From positions 127,206,112 through 127,270,111 of the forward strand of contig CM038047.1 in NCBI GenBank assembly GCA_021397845.1: 64,000 bases of DNA, given 5' to 3'. This document shows positions 47,700 through 59,413 of this stretch, one piece after another. Within the stretch, counting starts at the first letter, position 1. Each line of letters begins with the position of its first letter. The DNA comes from Areca catechu. Taxonomy: Eukaryota; Streptophyta; Magnoliopsida; Arecales; Arecaceae. The position numbers and the translations under genes are program-made. Under the pieces are notes generated by a model. That model worked only from the letters and a program-made list of their open reading frames with translations. It had not been told where the DNA came from and did not search any database.

Positions 47700-48820
47700 G
47701 GTTGGATTAAGTCTACTGGTATTGGGTTCCTAATATAGTGGTCATGCAATAAATCAAACAATCAAAATGAAATGATGCAACCAAGCATGCAAAAGAGAAA
47801 GAAAAGGCTAGTATAATCTAGGGTTTCCTAGACCTAGAGCCAGAAACTGGGTGGGTCAGCTCAACTTACACCTAACCGAATAGCTAATCCTTCCACTGGC
47901 CAGGTAGGGGATAGGAGTGTGGGAGGCCACCCCGGCTTTTGTAGGGACCCAATTAAAAACCATAACACCACTTAGGTCATTTGACTCTGGACCCCCAGCC
48001 TTAGACATTAGCTTTCAGTAATAGCTAAAGGGTTAAATGCACTAGTTGGCCCACACAGCTCGGACCTGACCAGTTGATGTCTCCTAGCCCACTAGGGCAA
48101 ATTAGATCTAATTGGTTTTTATTAGGCTTGGGTTAGTATGATGATGGTTGTTTTGGGCCCAGGACAGGTGATGATATTCTGCCCTGATCTGAGATAGAGA
48201 ATTGCCCTTAAGATTAGGTTAAGAATGATGGCAATCGATGGCCCTGATGCAATCTAAAACAATCAGAAAATAAAATATTTTTTTAATGATTTATGATGTG
48301 TCAAGTTAGGTTTAAGTTAATTGGGGTTACCAAACAAAGTTTGGCTTGGGATTGGGGTGTGTGGAAGTTGATTAGGTTAGGTTGAGTCAAGATGCAGAAT
48401 TTAGCAGAAATCAGAAAATTTAGGGTTCAGATGATTCAGAAGTTGACATAAATCCTGATGCAGAAAAAAATCAAAAAAAATCTGGAAATAATATGGATGG
48501 TGATGATAAAATATACCAAATTTCATTCAGAAAAAAAATCATATGATAATGAAAACCTTGGGTTTAATTAGACTGCTATAGAAATTATCAGGATTTATTA
48601 GGGATTCTAATATGCCAAATTTTTGTAATATAGGTTTTTGTAAAATTAATTAAAAAATTTTATAAAATATAGAACTCAACATAGAACAATTCATGCAAAT
48701 TTCATAGAAAAATAAAATTTTTAGATGGTCAAAAATAGATGCAAAACTGATAAATAATGGAGTGGACAAAATGCTGAAATTAGGGTTTGTGATTGCAATG
48801 CAGATAAAAACTATCCTAAA
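47700..48820 (-). other. Leader of composite element, internal copy 1
   Basis: About 1.1 kb, AT-rich, between primer site and gag; no gene seen. Copy 2 equivalent at 53870-54990. Confidence 0.6.
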
Positions 48821-48835
48821 CCTGTTCTAATACCA
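48821..48835 (-). other. Primer binding site, internal copy 1
   Basis: Minus strand TGGTATTAGAACAGG, three bases after LTR 2. It is a diverged tRNA-iMet site (two changes from TGGTATCAGAGC). Copy 2 at 54992-55006 is the same. Confidence 0.75.
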
Positions 48836-48838
48836 AAC

Positions 48839-51360
48839 TGATATTGGATGACTCTAAGACTGCTAAAAATGCATGGAAAATAGTAAAATAATATTTTTTG
48901 TAATTTTTATAATTTTTTTTGTAGGCTAGATTCGCAAAATAATGTAAGAACTAGCGGAAAGTCTTGCAGTGCAAAGAATCATTGGGCCGCAGGCGAACTC
49001 ATGCAAACTAATGAAATAACCAGGACCCGAGAGTTGAGAAACTCCTGGCTTATGATTGTTTATCTTCATCTAAATCATATAATAAGAGAAAGGAAGGCTT
49101 CTTACCAGTCAGAGATTGAAATTCAAAAGCAGCATGGATCACATGCACTCTGATCGGAGCCTGGAAGAAGAAGCCTTATTTACCTCGAATCAGATGGCGA
49201 ATCTGGGTGGTCCAGGAAGCAAAGAAGGCCTCCTCAGAGGAGGGAAAGCAACTCGGGGATCCTACAAGCATCAAGGATCAATCAAAACTGCAAGTTTGTA
49301 AAAAAAAGGAATTAGGTTTAGAAGGAATCAGGTTATGGGTTTAGAAGGAATCAGGTTATGGTTTAGAAGCTGGGCGGTTTGAAGCTTGTTGAAGATCTCC
49401 TTTCTTAGTAGCCTAGGGCACTCCTTCTTGGGCGTGTGAAGGCTTGGATGGTAGTGAGTTAGGGTGTGGAAGGATGCTAGGGCAGCAAGGAATCCGTCCA
49501 AGCACAAGAACACAAACCAAAGAACCAAAACAAAACACCAACACAAGGCAATAACTCAAAATTTTAGCAAGTTGTATTAATAAGAAAGAGATGCTTATAA
49601 GAGGGGGAGGGGTAGGGTATTTATAGAGTTCCCATGCCCTCACTAACCATGGTTACACTTGGGTTACATGTCCTCTTCCAAATTGGAATACAAGTCCTTT
49701 CCTAGCTAGGTTAGAATTACAAAGTTTAAAAGGATTAGAAATCCCAACTAGGTTAGGAATAAACTTGGTCTTCTCCTTCTTCTCTTCAACTTGGACTTGG
49801 TCAAACCTCTTTGGACGTGGTCAACACCTCAAGGATGCCTAGGGGGGCATGTTGGGCCTCTAGGAGCAGCAAGGGGCCGGCCCAAAAAGGCTTGGGTGCA
49901 TGTGTTTGGGCCTTTGGAAGCTGGGGTGGCCTATTAGCCTGGTAGCAGGAATATTCCCTAGAATCTTACTTCTTAAGGGCTTGGTCTTGGCACCTGGGCT
50001 TGATTTCTTTGGGCTGGGATGCAGGTGGACTCTAGATTCATGAGAAGGTTTCTTACTAGTCAGAGATTGAAATTCAATTCCAGAAGAGATCACTCACAAC
50101 TCTGATCGGAGCCTGGAAGAAGAAGCCTTATTTTCCTTGAATCTGATAGCGAATATGGGTGGTCCAGGCAGCAAAGAAGGCCTCCTCAGATGAGGGGAAG
50201 CACGTCGGGGATCCTACTAGAATCAAGGATAAATCAAAACTGCAAGTAAGTAAAAAAAAGGAATTAGGTTTAGAAGGAATCAGGTTATGGTTTAGAAGCT
50301 GGGTGGTTTGAAGCTTGTTGAAGATCTCCTTGCTTGGTAGCCTAGGGCACTCCTTCTTGGATGTGTGAAGGCTTGGATGGTAGTGAGTTAGGGTGTGGAA
50401 GGATGGTAGGGTAGCAAGAAATTCGTCCAAGCACAAGAACACAAACCAAAGAACCAAAACAAAACACCAACATAGGGTAATAACTCAAAATTTCAGCAAG
50501 TTGTATTCATAAGAAAGAGATGCTTACAAGAGGGGGAGGGGTAGGGTATTTATAAAGTTTCCATGCCCTCACTAACCATGGTTACACTTGGGTTACAAGT
50601 CCTCTTCCAAATTAGAATACAGGTCCTTTCCTAGCTAGGTTAGAATTATAAAGTTTAAAAGGATTAGAAATCCCAACTAGGTTAGGAATAAACTTGGTCT
50701 TCTCCTTCTTCTCTTCAACTTGGACTTGGTCAAACATCTTTGGACGTGGTCAACACATCAAGGATGCCTAGGGGGGCATGTTGAGCCTCTAGGAGCAGCA
50801 AGGGGCCGGCCCAAAGGGGCTTGGGTGCATGGGTTTGGGCCTCTTGAAGCTGGGGTGGCCTGTTAGCCTAGTAGTAGGAATATTCCCTGGAATCATACTT
50901 CTTAAGGGAATGGGCTAGGTACCTAGGCTTGATTTCCTTATGCTGGGAAGCAGGTGACCTCTGGATTCATGGGTGCCCTATTTTGGGAATATGCTCTGGC
51001 ATCTGGAAGGAAATCTGGGCATCTAGAGGGCATCTTGAAGGAATCAGGGTTTCTGGAAGCATCTTGGATCCTGGGTTGTCATAGAAAATCCAATGGCTGA
51101 TATAGTGGCTCTGACTCCTGGATGTGACCTAGTGGAACTCCATAATAGGGTAACCTCTTCTCTCATATAAAAATCGGGCTCATACTGGACTCATAATTGA
51201 TGTAAATGACTCAAAATACTGACTAAGTTTAGGGTTGAGACAAATCAACTAACCTCAACTTATTACAGGACTCAATTATAGTTGATTACAAAATTTGACA
51301 CATGGCTAGGTAAACCAAATAGGGCCCAGTAATCTGTGTCTGATCCTGGTGCCCCCACCA
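48839..51360 (-). repeat. Composite Gypsy LTR 2 (central, shared, 2,522 bp)
   Basis: Serves as 5' LTR of internal copy 1 and 3' LTR of internal copy 2. Contains a ~955-bp direct duplication (about 49092-50040 and 50041-50990), so it has two TATA boxes (49618-49626 and 50546-50554, minus strand). The low-coordinate part matches LTR 3; from about 50700 up it matches LTR 1. Confidence 0.9.
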
Positions 51361-51372
51361 ATTCTCCCGGGG
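51361..51372 (-). other. Polypurine tract, internal copy 2
   Basis: Minus strand CCCCGGGAGAAT next to LTR 2; identical to copy 1. Confidence 0.65.
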
Positions 51373-51403
51373 TGGGAGGAACTCGACCCCGTCGAGTGTG
51401 GGA

Positions 51404-51828
51404 TTACTTGGCTCTTATAGTGCTCGAGTAGGTCTGGGTTGAGGTGCTGCAGATCCTCACGGGTGACCACGAGTCCTCAGATTCAATCCGACATTGCCAG
51501 CAGACCAAATACCTCTGATAGCCTCTATTTCGGGTACATATGGCTTGATCATCCAGGATTCTCTCAATCTTTTCCTTACTATTTGGCCAATTGGTTGGTA
51601 GATACTCTGGGGTGGGTTCTCTCTCAAAGGGAGGAATAAGCTCAAGATGCTTGCTAGGTATCACTGCTGGCTCCCTAGACTCTATAAGATATGAGATGAT
51701 GAAGATGGATTTAATACCTAAATCTGATAGTATCTCATGCACATAGGCATTGGGTCCACTGATATTCATTATCTTGGATGGGCCAGCTTCGCGAGCAGAA
51801 AATTTTTTACAACTACAAAATCCCCTGC
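51404..51828 (-). pseudogene. Pol C-terminal remnant with chromodomain, copy 2
   Basis: Identical in translation to 45236-45601 of copy 1 (121 codons open). Same GPF/Y plus chromodomain remnant, same upstream deletion. Confidence 0.85.
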
Positions 51829-52025
51829 AAAATTCTTTATCTCTTTTGGGAATTAGGCAAGTTGTTAGTTAGTTCATTAGTAATGTTCAGCTTTTGACTA
51901 ATTTTCATATGCATATGCTGTGCAGAGGGTAGTGCAGGTATAGACATGTATTTTGGGCTATGAATTTATTGGACTCAAAACTAATACCTAATAGACTCGA
52001 CTAAACATCCCTATCAAAGGATATT

Positions 52026-53861
52026 TTATTGGACTCTAAGGGACAAAACATAATAGATTATAGACTCTTTAGGTTTGATCCTATCATGACATGCACATAA
52101 AAATTTATTATGTACTCCTAGCAAATGCCACAAAGTATACCAAAAGTAATATGCAAACCTAACATGGGCAATAAATGAATGCAACATGCAAACTTCTACA
52201 TGATGCAGGTGAATGGTTAAAGAAATATAAGAAAACTCAAGAAAAGGCAGAAAATATGAGGTGGATTTAGGGTAAATCCGATTGGGTTGAAAGTAAGAAA
52301 AGGGTTCGGGTTTAATTGGATAGACTAAGATGTAAGAAGGGGTGTCTGAAATTAATCCTAGACTAATGAGATAAACCTTATGGGTTTGAGGCATATCTAA
52401 AGGGTCTGTATAATGGAAGAAGGGGTCATTGATTTCAGGAAAAAGATCAAGTGGTGTCAAAGAGGTGAGTTCATCCTGAGGGCATTGATCTAAAGAGATT
52501 AAGTCCTTAATAAACTCTTCTGGTTCATAAATCAAAGGACTAGGCTCTCTAATTGGGCTTTCTTCTAGTGGCTCCTCTAGTAAAGCTTTAATAGTGGAAC
52601 TGGATTCCTCATGGTTTTCTTCCTTTAAGGGTTCTTCCACTACAGGTTGGGTGTGGTTAAAGTCAGCTAACTCTAGAGTTGCTTCAACCTGGGTATCTAC
52701 TGGATCAACTAACACTGGATTGGCTTCTACCTAAGTTTCTACTGGATCAACTAACATTGGATTGGCTTCTACCTAGGTTTGGTCAGGGTCAACTAATTCT
52801 AGGGTGGTGGATTGGGTAAACTGGGTTTGGAATTGGGTAAATTTTTGGGCCCATTATTCAATTAGGGCCTTGAGGGTTTTTAGATTGGACTCCATGGTTG
52901 AACTGGGTTGGACTTCAGACTCAACTAATTTTGGGTTGGTTTCTATTAGGGTTTGGTTATAGTCAACTACTTCTGGGTCTTCTATAGGTGTTTCTTCCTC
53001 TAGATTTACAATAGATTCATCATCTTCATACTCCTCTGCTAAACTTGGGTCAACTTCATATATTTCTTCTTCTAGGTCATCTTGGTGAACCAATGGGGTA
53101 GTAGGAGGGGTTTGGCTAATGGAAAACTGGCTAGGGTCTGGGGTGCTGATCCTATGGGGTTCAGGATGACTAAGGATTATGGGTTCATAGGTTATGGGTT
53201 CAATCCTAAGGGTTGACTCAAATTCCAAAGCTATGTTATAGGCTTCCTCTAAGTTCTGAATTTGCTAATGAGATTGTTCCTACTGGATGTCTTCACGAAG
53301 GCCAATCTCAAACCTGGATAAGGTCACTGATTCGGGTTCGTCTAGACAACACCTAATGGCACATTCTTCAAATTGGGCTATATACTCTGACACGGAGCTA
53401 TTTCTTTGATATAACCTATTCCATTGGTCTAGAAGGAACTGTTGATAGTATGGGGGAACATACTTAGCCCTAAGCTTTAACTTCGTGGCTTCCCAGGTGG
53501 TAATGGGTAGGTTGTCTATCTGATTATTGAGTCTTTCTACTTGGTCCCAGTATAATCTAGCTTGATCAGTTAGCCTGAGCTAGACAAATTGACACTTTTT
53601 CTCATCACTCAAGCCATACCATTCAAGATATTGTTCCATGTCTTTTTTCCAGTCTATGTAATCCTCAAGATTTGAGGTGCCACTGAAGGTGGGTACTTGA
53701 TAATTGGGCTTCCTATAGTTGGACTTCTGGTAAGGGTTAGAGTATTTGGTTCTCCTAGGGTTAGGCTCCAAGTATGGGTCATGGTATGCGGTTCTCCTAG
53801 GGTTGGGCTCCCTATATGGATCAGAGTATTGGGCTCTCCTAGGATTGGACTTCATGGTCAC
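52026..53861 (-). pseudogene. gag: Gag of composite element, internal copy 2, broken
   Basis: Same gene as 45858-47690 but slightly better kept. The N-terminal frame is open from ATG 53861 (93 codons) and shows three EPNPRR-type units in a row (SNPRRAQYSDPYRE, PNPRRTAYHDPYLE, PNPRRTKYSNPYQ) before the gag domain. The acidic part is open at 53228-52854 and 52715-52026. The stop after KKCQFV (about 53577) is shared with copy 1, so it predates the duplication. Confidence 0.84.
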
Positions 53862-54991
53862 ACTAGTTGGGTTGGATTAAGTCTACTGGTATTGGGTTCC
53901 TAATATAGTGGTCATGCAATAAATCAAACAATCAAAATGAAATGATGCAACCAAGCATGCAAAAGAGAAAGAAAAGGCTAGTATAATCTAGGGTTTCCTA
54001 GACCTAGAGCCAGAAACTGGGTGGGTCAGCTCAACTTACACCTAACCGAATAGCTAATCCTTCCACTGGCCAGGTAGGGGATAGGAGTGTGGGAGGCCAC
54101 CCCGGCTTTTGTAGGGACCCAATTAAAAACCATAACACCACTTAGGTCATTTGACTCTGGACCCCCAGCCTTAGACATTAGCTTTCAGTAATAGCTAAAG
54201 GGTTAAATGCACTAGTTGGCCCACACAGCTCGGACCTGACCTGTTGATGTCTCCTAGCCCACTAGGGAAATTAGATCTAATTGGTTTTTATTAGGCTTGG
54301 GTTAGTATGATGATGGTTGTTTTGGGCCCAGGACAGGTGATGATATCCTGCACTGATCTGAGATAGAGAATTGCCCTTAAGATTAGGTTAAGAATGATGG
54401 CAATCGATGGCCCTGATGCAATCTAAAACAATCAGAAAATAAAATATTTTTTTAATGATTTATGATGTGTCAAGTTAGGTTTAAGTTAATTGGGGTTACC
54501 AAACAAAGTTTGGCTTGGGATTGGGGTGTGTGGAAGTTGATTAGGTTAGGTTGAGTCAAGATGCAGAATTTAGCAGAAATCAAAAAATTTAGGGTTCAGA
54601 TGATTCAGAAGTTGACATAAATCCTGATGCAGAAAAAAATCAAAAAAAATCTGGAACATAATATGGATGGTGATGATAAAATATACCAAATTTCATTCAG
54701 AAAAAAAATCATATGATAATGAAAACCTTGGGTTTAATTAGACTGCTATAGAAATTATCAGGATTCTATTAGGGATTCTAATATGCCAAATTTTTGTAAT
54801 ATAGGGTTTTTGTAAAATTAATTAAAAATTTTTATAAAATATAGAACTCAACATAGAACAATTCATGCAAATTTCATAGAAAAATAAAATTTTAGATGGT
54901 CAAAAATAGATGCAAAACCGATAAATAATGGAGTGGACAAAATGCTGAAATTAGGGTTTGTGATTGCAATGCAGATAAAAACTATCCTAAA

Positions 54992-55006
54992 CCTGTTCTA
55001 ATACCA
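54992..55006 (-). other. Primer binding site, internal copy 2
   Basis: Minus strand TGGTATTAGAACAGG, three bases after LTR 3. Confidence 0.75.
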
Positions 55007-55009
55007 AAC

Positions 55010-57527
55010 TGATATTGGATGACTCTAAGACTGCTAAAAATGCATGGAAAATAGTAAAAAATATTTTTTGTAATTTTTATAATTTTTTTTGTAGGCTAGA
55101 TTCGCAAAATAATGTAAGAACTAGCGGAAAGTCTTGCAGTGCAAAGAATCATTGGGCCGCAGGCGAACTCATGCAAACTAATGAAATAACCAGGACCCGA
55201 GAGTTGAGAAACTCCTGGCTTATGATTGTTTATCTTCATCTAAATCATATAATAAGATAAAGGAAGGCTTCTTACCAGTCAGAGATTGAAATTCAAAAGC
55301 AGCATGGATCACATGCACTCTGATCGGAGCCTGGAAGAAGAAGCCTTATTTACCTCGAATCAGATGGCGAATCTGGGTGGTCCAGGAAGCAAAGAAGGCC
55401 TCCTCAGAGGAGGGAAAGCAACTCGGGGATCCTACAAGCATCAAGGATCAATCAAAACTGCAAGTTTGTAAAAAAAAGAATTAGGTTTAGAAGGAATCAG
55501 GTTATGGGTTTAGAAGGAATCAGGTTATGGTTTAGAAGCTGGGCGGTTTGAAGCTTGTTGAAGATCTCCTTTCTTGGTAGCCTAGGGCACTCCTTCTTGG
55601 GCGTGTGAAGGCTTGGATGGTAGTGAGTTAGGGTGTGGAAGGATGCTAGGGCAGCAAGGAATCCGTCCAAGCACAAGAACACAAACCAAAGAACCAAAAC
55701 AAAACACCAACACAAGGCAATAACTCAAAATTTTAGCAAGTTGTATTAATAAGAAAGAGATGCTTACAAGAGGGGGAGGGGTGGGGTATTTATAGAGTTC
55801 CCATGCCCTCACTAACCATGGTTACACTTGGGTTACATGTCCTCTTCCAAATTGGAATACAAGTCCTTTCCTAGCTAGGTTAGAATTACAAAGTTTAAAA
55901 GGATTAGAAATCCCAACTAGGTTAGGAATAAACTTGGTCTTCTCCTTCTTCTCTTCAACTTGGACTTGGTCAAACCTCTTTGGACGTGGTCAACACTTCA
56001 AGGATGCCTAGGGGGGCATGTTGGGCCTCTAGGAGCAGCAAGGGGCCGGCCCAAAAAGGCTTGGGTGCATGTGTTTGGGCCTTTGGAAGCTGGGGTGGCC
56101 TATTAGCCTGGTAGCAGGAATATTCCCTAGAATCTTACTTCTTAAGGGCTTGGTCTTGGCACCTGGGCTTGATTTCTTTGGGCTGGGATGCAGGTGGACC
56201 TCTAGATTCATGAGAAGGTTTCTTACTAGTCAGAGATTGAAATTCAATTCCAGAAGAGATCACTCACAACTCTGATCGGAGCCTGGAAGAAGAAGCCTTA
56301 TTTTCCTTGAATCTGATAGCGAATATGGGTGGTCCAGGCAGCAAAGAAGCCTCCTCAGATGAGGGGAAGCACGTCGGGGATCCTACAAGAATCAAGGATA
56401 AATCAAAACTGCAAGTAAGTAAAAAAAAGGAATTAGGTTTAGAAGGAATCAGGTTATGGTTTAGAAGCTGGGTGGTTTGAAGCTTGTTGAAGATCTCCTT
56501 GCTTGGTAGCCTAGGGCACTCCTTCTTGGATGTGTGAAGGCTTGGATGGTTGTCAGTTAGGGTGTGGAAGGATGGTAGGGTAGCAAGAAATTCGTCCAAG
56601 CACAAGAACACAAACCAAAGAACCAAAACAAAACACCAACATAGGGTAATAACTCAAAATTTCAGCAAGTTGTATTCATAAGAAAGAGATGCTTACAAGA
56701 GGGGGAGGGGTAGGGTATTTATAAAGTTTCCATGCCCTCACTAACCATGGTTACACTTGGGTTACAAGTCCTCTTCCAAATTAGAATACAGGTCCTTTCC
56801 TAGCTAGGTTAGAATTATAAAGTTTAAAAGGATTAGAAATCCCAACTAGGTTAGGAATAAACTTGGTCTTCTCCTTCTCTTCAACTTGGACTTGGTCAAA
56901 CCTCTTTGGACGTGGTCAACACTTCAATGATGCCTAGGGGGGCATGTTGGGCCTCTAGGAGCAGCAAGGGGCCGGCCCGAAGGGGCTTGGGTGCATGGGT
57001 TTGGGCCTCTTAAATCTGGGGTGGCCCGTTAGCCTGGTAGCAGGAATATTCCCTGGAATCTTACTTCTTAAGGGCTTGGGCTTGGCACCTGGGCTTGATT
57101 TCTTTGGGCTGGGATGCAGGTGGACCTCTAGATTCATGGGTTCCTTATTATGGGAATATGCTCTGGCATCTGGAAGGAAATCTGGGCATCTGGAGGGCAT
57201 CTGGAAGGAATTAGGATTTCCGGAAGCATCTTGGATACTGGGTTGTCACACAAAATCCAATGGCTGATGTAGTGGCTCTGACTCCTGGATGTGACCTGGT
57301 GGAACTCCAAAATAGGGTAACCTCTTCTCTTGCATGAAAATCGGGCTCATACTGGACTAATAATTGATGTACATGACTCAAAATACTGACTAGGTTGAGG
57401 ATTGAGACAAATCAACTAACCTCAACTTATTACAGTACTCAATTCTAGTTGATTACAAAATTTGACACATGGCTAGGTAAACCAAATAGGGCCCAGTAAT
57501 CTGTGTCTGATCCTGGTGCCACCACCA
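55010..57527 (-). repeat. Composite Gypsy LTR 3 (5' outer LTR, 2,518 bp)
   Basis: Minus strand start TGGTGGTGGCACC at 57527, end ATCA at 55010. Same ~955-bp internal duplication as LTR 2, with TATA boxes at 55786-55794 and 56715-56723. The second repeat copy differs from LTR 1 and LTR 2 at many sites. Confidence 0.9.
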
Positions 57528-57532
57528 CTGAA

Positions 57533-58713
57533 CTTAGGAGCCCTCCCCACGTACGAAGACCACCTGAAAGCCGGTCTTCGTTTCCGAATTCATAGCTTTT
57601 TTGTCCAGATCTTCAACACTTATAAGATCATGCCTTCCAAGCTGACGCCGAACAGCATTAGGGTCCTTTGTGTCTTCGTATTCCTTTTTTGGTAGGCCGA
57701 CATAGAGCCTAGGGAATCCTTATTCTCAAACTTCTTTTTTCTGAAGCAGGACTTCTGAAGTCAGGAGTGGTGGATGTTCAGTCCATGCCCTGGCCGGAAG
57801 ATTCTAGGAGGATTTCCATCTGCAATTCACAGATGGAAGTCCCGATACTTCTTCGTAGATAGCCTGGAGCCATGGGGCTTTGAGGTGGCCTAGAGGGAGC
57901 CGAGGCCGAATGCTTTGAATGGAAAGAAAGTCTTGATGGCTGACGAGGATGACTTCCACAAATTGGAGGGAGAGGATCCAAAGTTCGTCTGCTTTATGCT
58001 CTTGAGGAGAGCGTCCACCTAGCCAAACTCAGCCGGCAGCCGATGCTAGGTAGGACAAGAGTCACGTAGAGAGAGATCGGCTTCTCTTTTTTATTTTCTA
58101 TCGGCTTGGCGACTGCAGCTAACTTTGACTTTGGTTGTTGACAGGCAGAAAGATGAAGCTGGATCGGGTGATCCTCTCAACACGATCTGCACAATGGAGA
58201 GCCATCCGCATTGCGAAGCCGACACCGCAGGAGCCAAAGAAGCGGGGGTAGAATCGGCACCAGAAAGGCTGAAGAAATGATGGACGACGGAACCGTCCAT
58301 CGTGGTAGTGTCGGTCGAGTCAGGGGATGACATGCCCCTGACCGAACGCTGAAGGTTGATTACATTCGAGCGATCTTCTTCAGTCAAACAATCGGACAAC
58401 CAGGCGCCCGACTATGGGTACGACAAGTGCCTGGGAAAGGTCAGTGCACCGTTCCCAGAACTTGATCTATCATTCCTTTAGCCATCGAAGCCGACGAAAG
58501 TAGAAGGTTTGGGTGGGACGGACTCGACTGCCCAAGCGGCCGATGCCCTGGCAGAGGTCGTCGCTGAAGTAGCCAGAATGGATTCCCCAGCTAGAGCCAA
58601 GGTGGAGGCAGTCGAAGGGGCCGAGGAGGCCGAAGCGGCTACTATAGCTGAGGGGGCCAAAGTGGCCGTAGATGTAACTTCCGAGTGTCAAACCTGGTAT
58701 TTTGTAAAGGTCT
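57533..58713 (+). pseudogene. Transposase_28-like (putative gypsy-type transposon) antisense ORF, 3' part
   Basis: Continues LGALPTYEDHLKAGLRF, HSFFVQIFNTYKIMPSKL, then LTPNSIRVLCVFVFLF and SPCPGRKILGGFPSAIHRWK with RYFFVD. I match this by eye to Pfam Transposase_28 (PF04195), a plant domain linked to Gypsy elements and of unknown activity despite its name. The C-terminal part (58145-58713) is Ala/Glu-rich (TAQAADALAEVVAEVARM, AEEAEAATIAEGAKV), likely helical. There are at least five in-frame stops. 58050-58144 looks like a short intron (GT...TTGTTGACAG) but could also be read through. It runs opposite to pol, between pol and the 3' LTR. Confidence 0.72.
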
Positions 58714-58909
58714 GACCTTCAATTTTGTAAAGAGACCCTTTCAAATTAATGAAAAAAGCTTTTGTTGTCTTTTTACACTGTCTCATATCTTCCTTTCTGA
58801 AATTTTGCTAAGTATGGACCAATCGGCAAATCTGAGTGAGTGGTCGGATCTTCAGGGTAAACATCGAACAGTAACTCAAGTCAAACCAGATCCCCATAGG
58901 ATTTTCACT
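58714..58909 (+). other. Spacer between antisense ORF and minisatellites
   Basis: No gene seen. AT-rich start could be the 3' UTR of the antisense ORF. Confidence 0.5.
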
Positions 58910-59410
58910 CTAAGTACTGGCCCATCAGCTTTCCAGACCCAGAAGTAGTTGAGGCCGTGATCGGATTTCATCTCAAGCTGGTGCAACGAGCTTAGAAAAT
59001 TTATCCTAGGTATTGGTCCGTCGGCTTTCCGGACCTAGAAGCAGTTGGGGCACCGGTCGGATTTCAGCTCAGGCCGGAGCAACGAGCTTAGAAAATTTTT
59101 CCTAAGTGTTGGTCAGTCAGCTTTCCGGACCTAGAAGCAGTTGGGGCAGCAGTCGGATTTCAGCTCATGCCGGATCAACGAGCTTAGGATATTTATCCAA
59201 GTATTGGTCCATCGGCTTTCCGGACCCAGAAGCAATTGGGGGCAGTGGTCAGATTTTAGCTCAGGCCGGAGCAACGAGCTTAGGAAATTTATCCTAAGTG
59301 TTGATCCGTCGATTTTCCAGACCCAGAAGCAGTTGGGGTAGCGGTCGGATTTCAGCTCAGGCCGGAGCAATGAGCTTAGAAAATTTATCCTAAGTGTTGG
59401 TCCATCGGCT
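58910..59410 (+). repeat. Minisatellite, 96-bp unit, five copies plus a part
   Basis: Units start at 58910, 59006, 59102, about 59197, 59294 and 59390 (partial). Core features are TTGGTCCGTCGGCTTTCCGG, AGAAGCAGTTGGGG, GTCGGATTTCAGCTCAGG and CAACGAGCTTAG. Copies differ by a few bases and one-base indels. Lies between pol and the antisense ORF of the Tat element. Confidence 0.93.
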
Positions 59411-59413
59411 TTT

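Larger units (their letters stand above)
43624..57527 (-). mobile_element. Composite non-autonomous Gypsy: LTR-internal-LTR-internal-LTR
   Basis: Three LTRs (43624-45192, 48839-51360, 55010-57527) and two nearly identical 3.65-kb internal regions (45193-48838, 51361-55009), offset by about 6.17 kb. A single pair of CTGAA repeats (43619-43623, 57528-57532) flanks the whole. Each internal region has a primer site, gag, and only the last part of pol (GPF/Y and chromodomain). Protease, RT, RNase H and most of integrase are missing. The lone outer TSD means one insertion was later extended by unequal LTR recombination. Confidence 0.93.

Noticed and set aside
58050..58144. A definite intron in the antisense ORF
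   Set aside because: Splice-like ends are visible, but the frame is also open through it and stops lie on both sides, so I mention it only as possible.
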